A DNA stretch of 64,000 nt from Burkholderia sp. Ax-1719. GTDB lineage: Bacteria; Pseudomonadota; Gammaproteobacteria; Burkholderiales; Burkholderiaceae. The notes beneath the pieces are model-generated. The model saw only the letters and a list, made by a program, of their open reading frames with translations. It searched no databases and was not told the DNA's origin. Numbering within the stretch: the stretch's first letter is position 1; every line of letters starts with the position of its first letter. The stretch is from assembly GCF_011753055.1 (NCBI RefSeq), contig NZ_VWWJ01000021.1, positions 1 to 64,000 on the forward strand, given 5' to 3'. Position numbers and translations under genes: made by a program. Shown piece by piece: positions 52,920 to 61,975 of the stretch.

Positions 52920-54734
52920 TCATAGGTTCGATGATTCGCTGCGAAGATTGGCTGCAAAGCGCTCCGGATAACGCGCGCGAAAGCGCTCCGTTTCGTCATA
53001 CGGCAGGCAGTCGGGCACCTCGCCCGCCAGCAGCCGCGTTTTGCTGTCCTGCCAGAGCGCAGGTTCGAAGAAGTCGGCGTGGTGCGCGAGAAACGCCCGC
53101 TTCACGCGCGGATCGCCGAGCAAAAACGCGCCGTACGTTTCAGGGAAAATATCGCGCGGCCCAACCGCGTACCACGGCTCGTCCGATAGTTCGTCATCCT
53201 CATGACGTGGCGCGGGCACGGCGCGCACGTTGCAATCGGTGAGATATTCGATTTCGTCGTAGTCGTAGAACACCACGCGCCCATGGCGCGTCACGCCGAA
53301 ATTCTTGTAGAGCATGTCGCCGGGAAAGATATTCGCGCGCATCAGATCCTTCACCGCGTTGCCGTATTCGCGGATACCGTGCTCCACGTCTTCGTCGCTG
53401 CCGTGCTGCAGCCACATGTTGAGCGGCACCATGCGGCGCTCGATGTAGAGATGACGGATCACCAGCTTGTCGCCCTCGTACTCGATCATCGAAGGCGCGA
53501 GCGTTTCCAGTTCCTTCACGAGCGCCTCGTCCAGCCGCGCGATCGGCAAGGCAACGCTCGAATATTCGAGCGTATCGGCCAGACGCCCGAGCCGGTCGTG
53601 CCGCTTCACCAGCTGATACTTCGCCACCACCTGCTCGCGCGTGGTTTCCTTTGGCGCGGGAAAGCGGTCCTTGATGACCTTGAACACATAGGGAAACGAC
53701 GGCAGCGTGAACACGATCATCACCATGCCGCGAATGCCGGGCGCGGCGCTAAAAAGGTCGCTCGAATGAGAGAGGTGGTGCAGCAGGTCGCGATAAAACA
53801 GATTCTTGCCCTGCTTCTGCAGGCCGAGCGAGGTGTAGATTTCGCCCTTCGCCTTGCGCGGCATGATGCTGCGCAGAAACTCCACGTACGCGGACGGCAC
53901 TTCCATATCCACGAAGCAATACGAGTGCGCGAAGCTGAACATGATCAGCACGGGATCGGTGCGCAGCAGCACCGTATCGAGCGCAAGCTTGCCGCTGCTT
54001 TCACCGTCTTCGACATGCCGGATCGGCACGACGAACGGCACGACGATATCGCCGTTAATGATGCGCCCGACGATATACGCCGACTGGTTGCGAAAGAACA
54101 GCGAAGCGAGCGTGTGAATCTGGAAATTCGTTTTCGGCTCGACCACGCCGAAGGTGTCCAGCATGCTCTGCATCAGGCAGCCAACATCGCGTTGCAGATC
54201 CTCGAACGGCGTTTCCAGCTGGAAGTTCGTGACAATGCGCGCGAGCGTGGCGGCCAGACCGTCTCTGGCCGGATAGTAAGCGCGATAGGTCGGACGCGCG
54301 GCGGGCTCGTCGTTCTCGATATATTCGGTCGAGATCGCGGGCCGCATGAAAATGAAATCGTTATTGAAGTACGAACGATGCAGAATCTTGCAGCACACCG
54401 AATTAAAAAACGTCTCGGCGCATTCGGGCTGCCGGTGCGTCGTCAGCAAGCCGATGTAATGCAGCTTGATCTGCTCCCACACGTCATCGTCGATGGTTTC
54501 GGCGTCGTATTCGTCTTCGAGCGCGCGCACGCATTCGCGTACCCGCTCGTCATAGGACACGATGCGCTCGCGCGCGAGTTGCTGCATGGCGCGCCAGTCG
54601 GCGGCTTCGAAGGCCGCCCTCGCCTGCACCGCCACCGCACAAAAACTCTGATAGTGCCGGTTGAAACCGTCGAGTATGGTCTGCGCCACATCGAAGCCGA
54701 TCTGCGAGGAAAGCAGTTTCGGAAAATGTCTCAT
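52920..54734 (-). CDS. aceK: Isocitrate dehydrogenase kinase/phosphatase AceK
   Basis: 604 residues. AceK phosphorylates isocitrate dehydrogenase to divert isocitrate into the glyoxylate bypass. The N-terminal regulatory domain has HYQSFCAVAVQARAAFEAAD and the kinase region has FKVIKDRFPAPKETTREQV. The catalytic segment DMLYKNFGVTRHGRVVFYDY, with YDYDEIEYL, holds the Asp residues. aceA and aceB are not adjacent, unlike E. coli. It is 26 bp after the MerR gene on the same strand and 15 bp before the thiolase, so the three may be co-transcribed. Confidence 0.95.
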   Translation of the reverse strand: MRHFPKLLSSQIGFDVAQTILDGFNRHYQSFCAVAVQARAAFEAADWRAMQQLARERIVSYDERVRECVRALEDEYDAETIDDDVWEQIKLHYIGLLTTHRQPECAETFFNSVCCKILHRSYFNNDFIFMRPAISTEYIENDEPAARPTYRAYYPARDGLAATLARIVTNFQLETPFEDLQRDVGCLMQSMLDTFGVVEPKTNFQIHTLASLFFRNQSAYIVGRIINGDIVVPFVVPIRHVEDGESSGKLALDTVLLRTDPVLIMFSFAHSYCFVDMEVPSAYVEFLRSIMPRKAKGEIYTSLGLQKQGKNLFYRDLLHHLSHSSDLFSAAPGIRGMVMIVFTLPSFPYVFKVIKDRFPAPKETTREQVVAKYQLVKRHDRLGRLADTLEYSSVALPIARLDEALVKELETLAPSMIEYEGDKLVIRHLYIERRMVPLNMWLQHGSDEDVEHGIREYGNAVKDLMRANIFPGDMLYKNFGVTRHGRVVFYDYDEIEYLTDCNVRAVPAPRHEDDELSDEPWYAVGPRDIFPETYGAFLLGDPRVKRAFLAHHADFFEPALWQDSKTRLLAGEVPDCLPYDETERFRARYPERFAANLRSESSNL

Positions 54735-54760
54735 GGCGCGGTCCTGGCGGCCTGATTCGC

Positions 54761-55180
54761 TTATTTCGCTTCTGAGGCTGGCTGCCGAACGTCGCCCGCG
54801 GTGTTCTTTTCCAGCAGCGCGCGCGCCTGTGCTTCGTACTGGGCGAGGTCTTCGAGCGTGGCGTCGAGGTCGTCGCGCTGGCGCTCCAGGATTTCGCGGT
54901 GTCGCACGACGGTATCGAGAAACGCCTGCAACTGCGGCAGCGTGTCCGTCGGCGATTCGTAGAGATCGAGCAGCGCACGAATCTCATTGAGCGTGAAGCC
55001 GAGGCGCTTGCCGCGCAGCGTGAGCCGCAACCGGGTGCGGTCGCGCCCCGAAAATACGCGCTTGAGGCCGCCCGCGCCCTCGCGGCTTGGCGCAAGCAGG
55101 CCCTGATCTTCGTAGAAACGGATCGCGCGCGGCGTCACGTCGAATTCACGGGCAAGCTCGGTAATCGTGTACTGGTTCAT
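54761..55180 (-). CDS. MerR-family regulator (LiuR-like)
   Basis: 139 residues. The N-terminal winged helix-turn-helix (MNQYTITELAREFDVTPRAI, RFYEDQGLLAPSREG) is followed by a coiled coil (IRALLDLYESPTDTLPQLQA) and a short variable tail. There are no metal-binding Cys, so it is unlike MerR or ZntR. It resembles the regulators of leucine/isovalerate and acyl-CoA catabolism (LiuR type), so a small acyl ligand is plausible. A matching operator lies in the divergent gap at 55242. Start ATG with GACATG upstream; the ribosome site is weak. Confidence 0.88.
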   Translation of the reverse strand: MNQYTITELAREFDVTPRAIRFYEDQGLLAPSREGAGGLKRVFSGRDRTRLRLTLRGKRLGFTLNEIRALLDLYESPTDTLPQLQAFLDTVVRHREILERQRDDLDATLEDLAQYEAQARALLEKNTAGDVRQPASEAK

Positions 55181-55241
55181 GTCGGGGCGCTTCGCCTTGA
55201 GCCGGATGCGGCCGGGCGGCATGGCTATCGTTGGGATCGAC

Positions 55242-55259
55242 GTTTACGTTATCGTCAAC
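55242..55259. promoter_or_regulatory. Candidate MerR/LiuR-type operator
   Basis: Inverted repeat GTTTACG-TTAT-CGTCAAC (one mismatch between arms) in the 225-bp gap between the divergent MerR and MBL genes. It resembles the TTTACGT-type sites of LiuR-like regulators. Confidence 0.6.
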
Positions 55260-55405
55260 TTCTGGCTTGCGCAACCTCCCGGCGTTGTTCCGCATAACGG
55301 AACGATCGTTCGAATCGCCAGCAGAAATGACGCAATGCGGCGACAATGCTGACAGACGAAGACGATTCGACAACGATTCGATAACGACACGAGACACGAC
55401 CCACG

Positions 55406-56476
55406 ATGAACGCCCTCGAACATCAGCTGGACTACCCTTTCGCCGATACCCTGCCCGAAGCGGGCATCGCCTTCGATGTCGCGCCCGGCGTGAAATGGCT
55501 GCGCATGCCGCTGCCCTTCGTGCTCGACCACATCAATCTCTGGCTGCTGCGCGACGAGATCGACGGCCAGCAGGGCTGGACCGTGGTGGACTGCGGCATC
55601 ACCGACGACAGCGTCAAGGCGCACTGGGAACGGGTGTTCGACAGCCAGCTCGAAGGCCTGCCGGTGCTGCGCGTGCTGGTCACGCACTGCCATCCGGACC
55701 ATATTGGCCTCGCGCACTGGATCTGCGCGGGCGGCGACAAAAAGCGCTGGGACGTGCGCCTGTGGACCACGCTCGGCGAATACATGAGCGCCTGCGTGCT
55801 GTCCGGCGGCAATGGCTCGAACGCGGGCGGCGAAGGCGCGGCGCGTCATTTCGCGCGCCACGGCGTGACCGATGAAGCCTCGCTCGACCAGTTGCGCACG
55901 CGCCGCAATTACTACTCGAATCTCGTGCCCGCGCTGCCGCCGCAATACCGCCGCCTGCGCGAAGCCGATACGGTGAAGATCGGCGGGCGCGACTGGCGCG
56001 TCGTCACGGGCTACGGCCATTCGCCCGAACATTGCGCGCTGCTGTGCGAGGAAACCGGCGTGCTGATTTCCGGCGATATGGTGCTGCCGCGCATTTCGAC
56101 CAATGTGTCGGTGTTCGACATGGAGCCGGAAGGCAATCCGCTCGGCCTTTACCTCGAATCGCTCGGCCGCTACGAGACGATGGCCGAAGACACGCTCGTG
56201 CTGCCGTCGCACGGCAAGCCGTTTCGCGGCGTGCGCACGCGCATCGCGCAGTTACGCGAACACCACGACGCGCGTCTGGCCGAAGTGCTGGAAGCCTGCG
56301 CGAGCAAGCCGCAATGCGCCGCCGACATCGTGCCGCTCATGTTCAAGCGCAAGCTCGACATGCACCAGCTGACCTTCGCGATGGGCGAGGCGCTGGCGCA
56401 TCTGCATCTGCTCTGGCTCGACGGCAAGCTCACGCGCCATACGGGCGAGGACGGCATGATCCGTTTTTCGGCTTAA
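55406..56476 (+). CDS. MBL-fold metallo-hydrolase
   Basis: 356 residues. The metal motif HCHPDHIGLAHW (HxHxDH) is near residue 95, GHSPEHCALLCE supplies the third His, and SGDMVLPRISTNVSV gives the bridging Asp. A C-terminal winged-helix-like extension of ~80 residues (REHHDARLAEVLEACASKP, then MHQLTFAMGEALAHLHLL) matches the lactamase-B/BLACT layout. Substrate unknown: family members act on thioesters and lactones. It is divergent from the MerR gene, and a strong terminator follows. Confidence 0.9.
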   Translation: MNALEHQLDYPFADTLPEAGIAFDVAPGVKWLRMPLPFVLDHINLWLLRDEIDGQQGWTVVDCGITDDSVKAHWERVFDSQLEGLPVLRVLVTHCHPDHIGLAHWICAGGDKKRWDVRLWTTLGEYMSACVLSGGNGSNAGGEGAARHFARHGVTDEASLDQLRTRRNYYSNLVPALPPQYRRLREADTVKIGGRDWRVVTGYGHSPEHCALLCEETGVLISGDMVLPRISTNVSVFDMEPEGNPLGLYLESLGRYETMAEDTLVLPSHGKPFRGVRTRIAQLREHHDARLAEVLEACASKPQCAADIVPLMFKRKLDMHQLTFAMGEALAHLHLLWLDGKLTRHTGEDGMIRFSA

Positions 56477-56494
56477 GACTGGTCGATGAAAAAC

Positions 56495-56527
56495 AAAAGG
56501 GGCGGCTCGATGTGAGCCGCCCCTTTT
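56495..56527. terminator. Bidirectional terminator between the MBL and lolA genes
   Basis: Perfect 14-bp stem AAAAGGGGCGGCTC / complement with a 5-nt loop. It suits both converging genes. Confidence 0.92.
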
Positions 56528-56556
56528 CGCTTCAGAGCATCAGGCCAGGACGCGAA

Positions 56557-57267
56557 TCAGTTCGCGCCGCCCGTGATCAGATCCGCGCCCTTGGGCCGCA
56601 CGAACTTGAACGTCGACGCCGGCAGCGACGGGTTTTTCTCGATGTTCGAGAAAGTCAGCAGCGTGACGTTGCCGAACACGTCATGCAGTTCCATCGCTTC
56701 CAGATTGCCGTCCTTGAAGCCGATGCCCACGCTCTTGAACTGCGTATCCTTCGACTTCGGAACCAGTTGCAGCCAGTCGATGCCGTTCTTCACGCCCGCG
56801 TCCGAGAGCGTGAAGTTCTTGTCCAGATCGTTGCTGCCGAACAGGATCGCCGCCGGGCTTGCGCCCAGTGCGCCGCCCAGCTTGCGCTCGGTGACCTGGT
56901 TCAGGTCCTTGTCGTAGACGTAGAGGTTGTCGCCGTCCGATTGCAGCAGTTGCTGGTACGGCTTTTCATACGACCAGACGAACTTGCCCGGGCGCGAAAA
57001 CACGAAGGTGCCGCTCGACACCTTCGAGTTGAGCGTGGCCGTGGCGATGGCGTCGCTGGCGTTCTGCGCGTTCGAGGGCACCTTGAGTTCGCGCTGCACG
57101 AAGCTGCCGCGCGCGGCGTGTACCTGCGTGACGAACTGCTTGAGCTGGTCGCTGCCGCTGGCGTAAGCGTGGCCCGCCATCGCGAGCGTCGCGCCCAGCG
57201 CGACAACGAGGGAGCGCACGAATGCAGCGGGTTTCAAACGATTCGAATGTCCTGCAAAAACCTGCAT
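56557..57267 (-). CDS. lolA: Outer-membrane lipoprotein carrier protein LolA
   Basis: A 236-residue periplasmic chaperone that carries lipoproteins from LolCDE to LolB. A signal sequence of about 36 residues has its hydrophobic core in SLVVALGATLAMAGHAYA. The mature protein has SDQLKQFVTQVHAARGSF, then GTFVFSRPGKFVWSYEKPYQ and LLQSDGDNLYVYDKDLNQ, all typical of LolA. Start is ATG MQVFAGHSNRL with GGAGAACG upstream. It lies 41 bp after ftsK on the same strand. Confidence 0.94.
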   Translation of the reverse strand: MQVFAGHSNRLKPAAFVRSLVVALGATLAMAGHAYASGSDQLKQFVTQVHAARGSFVQRELKVPSNAQNASDAIATATLNSKVSSGTFVFSRPGKFVWSYEKPYQQLLQSDGDNLYVYDKDLNQVTERKLGGALGASPAAILFGSNDLDKNFTLSDAGVKNGIDWLQLVPKSKDTQFKSVGIGFKDGNLEAMELHDVFGNVTLLTFSNIEKNPSLPASTFKFVRPKGADLITGGAN

Positions 57268-57308
57268 GTAGCGTTCTCCAAAAAGCAAATTCAGCGTTGA
57301 TTGCGGAC

Positions 57309-59624
57309 TCAATCCGCGTCGCGCGTGGGCGCGAGGATTTCGCGGTTGCCGCTCGACGACATCGCCGAAACCAGTCCCGACTGCTCCATCTGTTCGAGCA
57401 GCCGCGCAGCACGGTTATACCCGATGCGCAGATGCCGCTGCACGAGCGAGATCGACGCGCGCTTGTTCTTGATGACCACTTCGACGGCCTGATCGTAGAG
57501 CGGATCGGACTCGTCGCCCGTACCGGAAGCACTTGCCGTGCCCTCGTCGCCCTCGCCCGTCACGCCGCCTTCGAGAATGCCTTCGACGTAGTTCGGCTCG
57601 CCCTGCTCCTTGAGCTTGTCCACCACGCGATGCACTTCCTCGTCGCTGACGAACGCGCCGTGCACGCGCACCGGCATGCCGCTGCCCGGCGGCAGATAGA
57701 GCATGTCGCCCATGCCGAGCAGCGATTCCGCGCCCATCTGGTCGAGAATCGTGCGCGAGTCGATCTTCGACGACACCTGGAACGCCATGCGCGTGGGCAC
57801 GTTGGCCTTGATAAGACCGGTAATCACGTCCACCGACGGGCGCTGCGTCGCCAGGATCAGGTGGATGCCGGCCGCGCGCGCCTTCTGCGCGATACGCGCG
57901 ATCAGCTCTTCCACCTTCTTGCCGACCACCATCATCAGATCGGCGAGTTCGTCGATCACCACCACGATATGCGGCAGCTTCTGGCACGGTTCCGGATCGT
58001 CCGGCGTGAGGCTGAACGGATTCGGGATCTTTTCCTCGCGCTTGTTCGCCTCTTCGATCTTGTTGTTGTAGCCCGCCAGATTGCGCACGCCCAGCTTGCT
58101 CATGAGCTTGTAGCGGCGCTCCATTTCGGCGACGGTCCAGTTCAGCGCGTTGCCGGCCTGGCGCATGTCGGTCACGACTGGACAGAGCAGATGGGGAATG
58201 CCTTCGTAGACGCTCATTTCGAGCATCTTCGGGTCGATCAGGATCATGCGGACCTGCTCGGCGCTCGCCTTGTAGAGCAGCGAGAGAATCATCGCGTTGA
58301 TGCCCACCGACTTGCCCGAACCGGTCGTACCGGCCACCAGCAGGTGAGGCATCTTGCCGAGATCGGCGCACACCGGCTTGCCGCCGATGTCCTTGCCCAG
58401 ACCCATGGTGAGCGCCGAAGCCGCATCGGCATAAACCGCCGAGCCAAGGATTTCCGACAGCCGCACGGTCTGGCGGCGCTGGTTCGGCAACTCCAGCGCC
58501 ATGCAGTTCTTGCCCGGAATCGTTTCCACCACGCGGATCGACACCAGCGAGAGCGAACGCGCCAGATCCTTGGCCAGATTGACGATCTGGCTGCCCTTTA
58601 CGCCGGTGGCGGGCTCGATTTCATAGCGCGTCACGACCGGGCCGGGATAAGCAGCCACCACGGCCACATCGACGCCAAAGTCCTTGAGCTTTTTCTCGAT
58701 GAGACGCGAGGTGAATTCCAGCGTGTCGTCGGAGATCGTTTCCTGGCTCGCGGGCGCGGGATCGAGCAGCGAGATCGCGGGCAAGGTGGAGTCGCCGGGC
58801 AGGTCGGTGAAGAGCGGCACCTGGCGCTCCTTCTCCACGCGCTCCGAGCGCTGCGGCGTAACCACCGGCGGCACGATCGTAACCGGCTCGTGCTCCTCGA
58901 TCTTCACGCGGCCGCGCTCAACCTTGCCTTCGCGCTTAACCGCGGCGGCTTCGCCGAGCTTGCGGTCGCTGCGTTCCTCGCGGCGCAGACGCGCCATCGT
59001 CACGGCATTGATGATCGATTCGCCCACTTTCTCGGACACGGAAAGCCAGGAAAAACGGAAATACAGCGACAGGCCGATACCGAGCGCCAGCAGCAGCGCG
59101 AGCGTGCCGCCCGTAAAGCCGAGCGCGTGCGAGACGCCGCGCGCGACGGCCTCCCCCACCACGCCGCCCGGCGCGCGCGGCAATTGCACCTTGAGCGACC
59201 ACATGCGCAGCGCCTCGATGCCGTCGCAGGCGAGCAGCACCAGCACGAAGGCGAAGGCTTCGGCGATCCAGCTATGGTCGCGCGGCTTGTCCTCGTCGTC
59301 ATCGTCCAGCGACTCGTGCCGGGTGATGCGCCGATAGTTCTTCGAGATATGCCGCGCGAGTATGACGACCCACCAGTAGGCCGACAGCCCGAACAGCAGC
59401 AGCAGGATGTCCGACGTCCAGGCGCCCACGCGCCCGGCCCAGTTCGAGATGTGGTCGACCTGGGCGGCATGGGTCCAGCTGGGGTCGCGCCGGCTGTAGC
59501 TGATGAGCGCCATCAGCAGGAACACGCCTAGCGCGACCTGCAGGATCCAGCGGATTTCGGTGAAAAGACGCGACATGCGGTGAGGCAATGCCTGCGCCTG
59601 CGCGGAAAAGGGAGCTTTGGCCAT
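57309..59624 (-). CDS. ftsK: DNA translocase FtsK
   Basis: 771 residues. Four N-terminal membrane segments lead to a charged linker, then the RecA-like motor: LVAGTTGSGKSVGINAMILS (Walker A) and HIVVVIDELADLMMVVG (Walker B). The C-terminal gamma winged helix is RHLRIGYNRAARLLEQME, which reads KOPS. It pumps chromosome dimers to the septum for XerCD resolution. The linker is short relative to E. coli FtsK (1329 residues), as in many betaproteobacteria. It is divergent from trxB. Confidence 0.96.
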   Translation of the reverse strand: MAKAPFSAQAQALPHRMSRLFTEIRWILQVALGVFLLMALISYSRRDPSWTHAAQVDHISNWAGRVGAWTSDILLLLFGLSAYWWVVILARHISKNYRRITRHESLDDDDEDKPRDHSWIAEAFAFVLVLLACDGIEALRMWSLKVQLPRAPGGVVGEAVARGVSHALGFTGGTLALLLALGIGLSLYFRFSWLSVSEKVGESIINAVTMARLRREERSDRKLGEAAAVKREGKVERGRVKIEEHEPVTIVPPVVTPQRSERVEKERQVPLFTDLPGDSTLPAISLLDPAPASQETISDDTLEFTSRLIEKKLKDFGVDVAVVAAYPGPVVTRYEIEPATGVKGSQIVNLAKDLARSLSLVSIRVVETIPGKNCMALELPNQRRQTVRLSEILGSAVYADAASALTMGLGKDIGGKPVCADLGKMPHLLVAGTTGSGKSVGINAMILSLLYKASAEQVRMILIDPKMLEMSVYEGIPHLLCPVVTDMRQAGNALNWTVAEMERRYKLMSKLGVRNLAGYNNKIEEANKREEKIPNPFSLTPDDPEPCQKLPHIVVVIDELADLMMVVGKKVEELIARIAQKARAAGIHLILATQRPSVDVITGLIKANVPTRMAFQVSSKIDSRTILDQMGAESLLGMGDMLYLPPGSGMPVRVHGAFVSDEEVHRVVDKLKEQGEPNYVEGILEGGVTGEGDEGTASASGTGDESDPLYDQAVEVVIKNKRASISLVQRHLRIGYNRAARLLEQMEQSGLVSAMSSSGNREILAPTRDAD

Positions 59625-59869
59625 TGAATCCCGGTGATTCTTAATGCATGCGCGGCGCGGGCGCGCTGCCGGACGCCCCGGCAGACGGGCGCGGCGGCCG
59701 TCCGATCCGGCCTATTGTAAACGCGTTGTTTCGGCCCCGGCTGCCCCAGGCTGTAAATGACGGTAACTGACAACGGCGTAGGACTGAACCCTCAAGGCCC
59801 TTCTCTGATGCCCGCGAGGCTATCAGCGCGATCAGAAACCCTCATGACGCATCGGTTTGCCCCGGCCTT

Positions 59870-59875
59870 TATAAT
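59870..59875 (+). promoter_or_regulatory. Possible -10 box for trxB
   Basis: TATAAT preceded by CCTT, about 115 bp before the trxB start. No good -35 is seen. The rest of the 367-bp ftsK-trxB gap has no other supported feature. Confidence 0.3.
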
Positions 59876-59991
59876 TACGGGCTGATACCCAACTACCTGC
59901 ATGAGCGCCGCCGCATCGCCGTACGGCCCCCATGCGAACCCGGCAGCCGCGCCGGCTACCCGCCGCGCAGCGCCTTCTACGGAATTCGACC

Positions 59992-60987
59992 ATGTCCGCA
60001 ACCAAACACGCCAAAGTCCTGATTCTCGGTTCCGGCCCCGCCGGCTACACGGCAGCCGTTTATGCGGCGCGCGCGAACCTGTCGCCGCTGCTCGTCACGG
60101 GTCTGGCCCAGGGCGGCCAGCTGATGACCACCACCGACGTGGAAAACTGGCCCGCCGACCCGAACGGCGTGCAGGGCCCGGAACTGATGCAGCGTTTCCT
60201 CGAACACGCGGAGCGCTTCAACACGGAAATCGTGTTCGATCACATCCACACGGCCAAGCTCGATGAAAAGCCGATCCGCCTGATCGGCGATTCGGCCGAG
60301 TACACCTGCGACTCGCTGATTATCGCGACGGGCGCATCGGCGCAATACCTCGGCCTGCCCAGCGAAGAGCTGTTCATGGGCCGCGGCGTGTCGGCCTGCG
60401 CAACCTGCGACGGCTTCTTCTACCGCAACCAGCACGTCGCCGTGATCGGCGGCGGCAATACGGCCGTGGAAGAAGCGCTGTACCTGGCGGGCATCGCGAA
60501 GAAGGTCACGGTGATCCACCGCCGCGACAAGTTCCGCGCCGAGCCGATCCTGATCGACCGCCTGCTGGCGAAGGAAAAGGAAGGCGTGGTCGAGATCAAG
60601 TGGGATCACGTGCTCGACGAAGTGAAGGGCAACGAAGGCGGCGTGAACGGCCTGCGCATCAAGAACACCAAGACCGGCGAAACCACCGATCTCGATCTGC
60701 AAGGCGTGTTCGTCGCGATCGGCCACAAGCCGAACACCGACATCTTCGAAGGCCAGCTGGAGATGAAGAACGGCTACATCATCACCAACGGCGGCCTGAA
60801 CGGCAACGCCACCGGCACGAGCATCGCGGGCGTGTTCGCGGCAGGCGACGTGCAGGATCACGTCTATCGCCAGGCGATCACCAGCGCCGGCACGGGCTGC
60901 ATGGCCGCGCTCGACGCGCAGCGCTACCTGGAAACCGTGGATGAACTCGGCCAGGCGCACGTGATGAGCGCCGAAGCCGATCGCTAA
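59992..60987 (+). CDS. trxB: Thioredoxin-disulfide reductase
   Basis: 331 residues. The FAD-binding GSGPAGYTAAVYAARAN is at the N-terminus, the NADPH-binding GGGNTAVEEALYLA is in the middle, and the redox motif is CATC in VSACATCDGFFY at about residue 140. A second FAD motif, GVFAAGDVQD, is near residue 285. It reduces thioredoxin with NADPH. Start is ATG MSATKHAKVLILG. Confidence 0.97.
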   Translation: MSATKHAKVLILGSGPAGYTAAVYAARANLSPLLVTGLAQGGQLMTTTDVENWPADPNGVQGPELMQRFLEHAERFNTEIVFDHIHTAKLDEKPIRLIGDSAEYTCDSLIIATGASAQYLGLPSEELFMGRGVSACATCDGFFYRNQHVAVIGGGNTAVEEALYLAGIAKKVTVIHRRDKFRAEPILIDRLLAKEKEGVVEIKWDHVLDEVKGNEGGVNGLRIKNTKTGETTDLDLQGVFVAIGHKPNTDIFEGQLEMKNGYIITNGGLNGNATGTSIAGVFAAGDVQDHVYRQAITSAGTGCMAALDAQRYLETVDELGQAHVMSAEADR

Positions 60988-61053
60988 GCACTTGCCGTAC
61001 AGCCGGTAAAATAGCGCGCTGGAGCTTCGTCAAGCTCAGCGGCGCATCGCAAG

Positions 61054-61086
61054 AGGGCCGCGGCCAGCCAGCCGGCGGCCCTTTTC
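61054..61086 (+). terminator. Terminator after trxB
   Basis: AGGGCCGC / GCGGCCCT stem with TTTCATT downstream, 65 bp past the stop. Confidence 0.7.
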
Positions 61087-61129
61087 ATTGGCGTCGCGCG
61101 CACTACTTTCTGCTTCAAGATCGACTCTC

Positions 61130-61897
61130 ATGCCCAAGAACGTCCCCCATCCGGGCGAACCCAAGCGCCCCGCCACCGCGCGTCCCGCCCCGGCTCCCGT
61201 CACTGCGCCCGCTCCGGCGCTGGAACCCGGCAAGGCTGCGAGTGGCTTCTCCGGCCTCGGCAGCCTGCGCGATGCGCTTAAGACCCAGACCCGCCAACGC
61301 GAGCGCGAAAAAGTCGCGGCCCAGGCCAAACGTGTGGAAGCCGCCGCCGACAGCGATCTGTTCCGCCGCGAGATCGGCCAGGTTGCGCCGCTTGTGGCGC
61401 CGCCGCGCGCGCAACCGCGCCGCGCATCGCCCGCGCCGCTGCCGCTGCAGACCCAGCTCGACGAGCAGGCCGTCCTGCACGAAGCCATCTCTGACGAATT
61501 CGACCCCGAAGCGCTGCTCGATACCGACGATTCGCTCTACTACCATCGTCCCGGCATCAGCGAGGAAGTGGTCAAGAAGCTGCGGCGCGGCACGTGGATC
61601 GTGCAGGCGCAACTCGACCTGCACGGCATGCGCCGCGAAGAAGCGCGCGAAGCCTTACAGACCTTTATCCGCGAAGCCGGCAAGCGCGGGCTGCGCTGCG
61701 TGCGTGTGATTCACGGCAAGGGACTGGGGTCGGTCGGCAAGGAACCCGTGCTCAAGGGCAAGGTGCGCGCGTGGCTGGTGCAGAAGGAAGAAGTGATCGC
61801 GTTCTGCCAGGCGCGGCCGCATGACGGCGGCGCGGGCGCGGTGCTCGTGCTGCTGCAACCGCATTCGCATGGGCACGGTCAGCACGCGCCGCTGTGA
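61130..61897 (+). CDS. Smr-domain protein (MutS2-type endonuclease domain)
   Basis: 255 residues. The C-terminal Smr domain has the LDLHGMRREEAREALQTFI motif and the RVIHGKGLGSVGKEPVLKG loop (HGxG), characteristic of nicking or RNA-acting Smr proteins. The N-terminal ~100 residues are Pro/Ala-rich and low in conservation. The C-terminus is His-rich (HSHGHGQHAPL). Start is the ATG at 61130; a 42-bp longer frame exists. It may act on DNA or RNA; the exact role is unknown. Confidence 0.88.
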   Translation: MPKNVPHPGEPKRPATARPAPAPVTAPAPALEPGKAASGFSGLGSLRDALKTQTRQREREKVAAQAKRVEAAADSDLFRREIGQVAPLVAPPRAQPRRASPAPLPLQTQLDEQAVLHEAISDEFDPEALLDTDDSLYYHRPGISEEVVKKLRRGTWIVQAQLDLHGMRREEAREALQTFIREAGKRGLRCVRVIHGKGLGSVGKEPVLKGKVRAWLVQKEEVIAFCQARPHDGGAGAVLVLLQPHSHGHGQHAPL

Positions 61898-61914
61898 AAC
61901 GCCCACCCGCGAAA

Positions 61915-61956
61915 TAAAAAACCCGTTCCGGCGAGCGCCGCGAACGGGTTTTTCTT
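61915..61956. terminator. Terminator between the Smr and ABC genes
   Basis: AACCCGTTC / GAACGGGTT stem with A- and T-tracts on both sides, serving convergent genes. Confidence 0.85.
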
Positions 61957-61975
61957 TTACCGCGAAGCGCGATCG

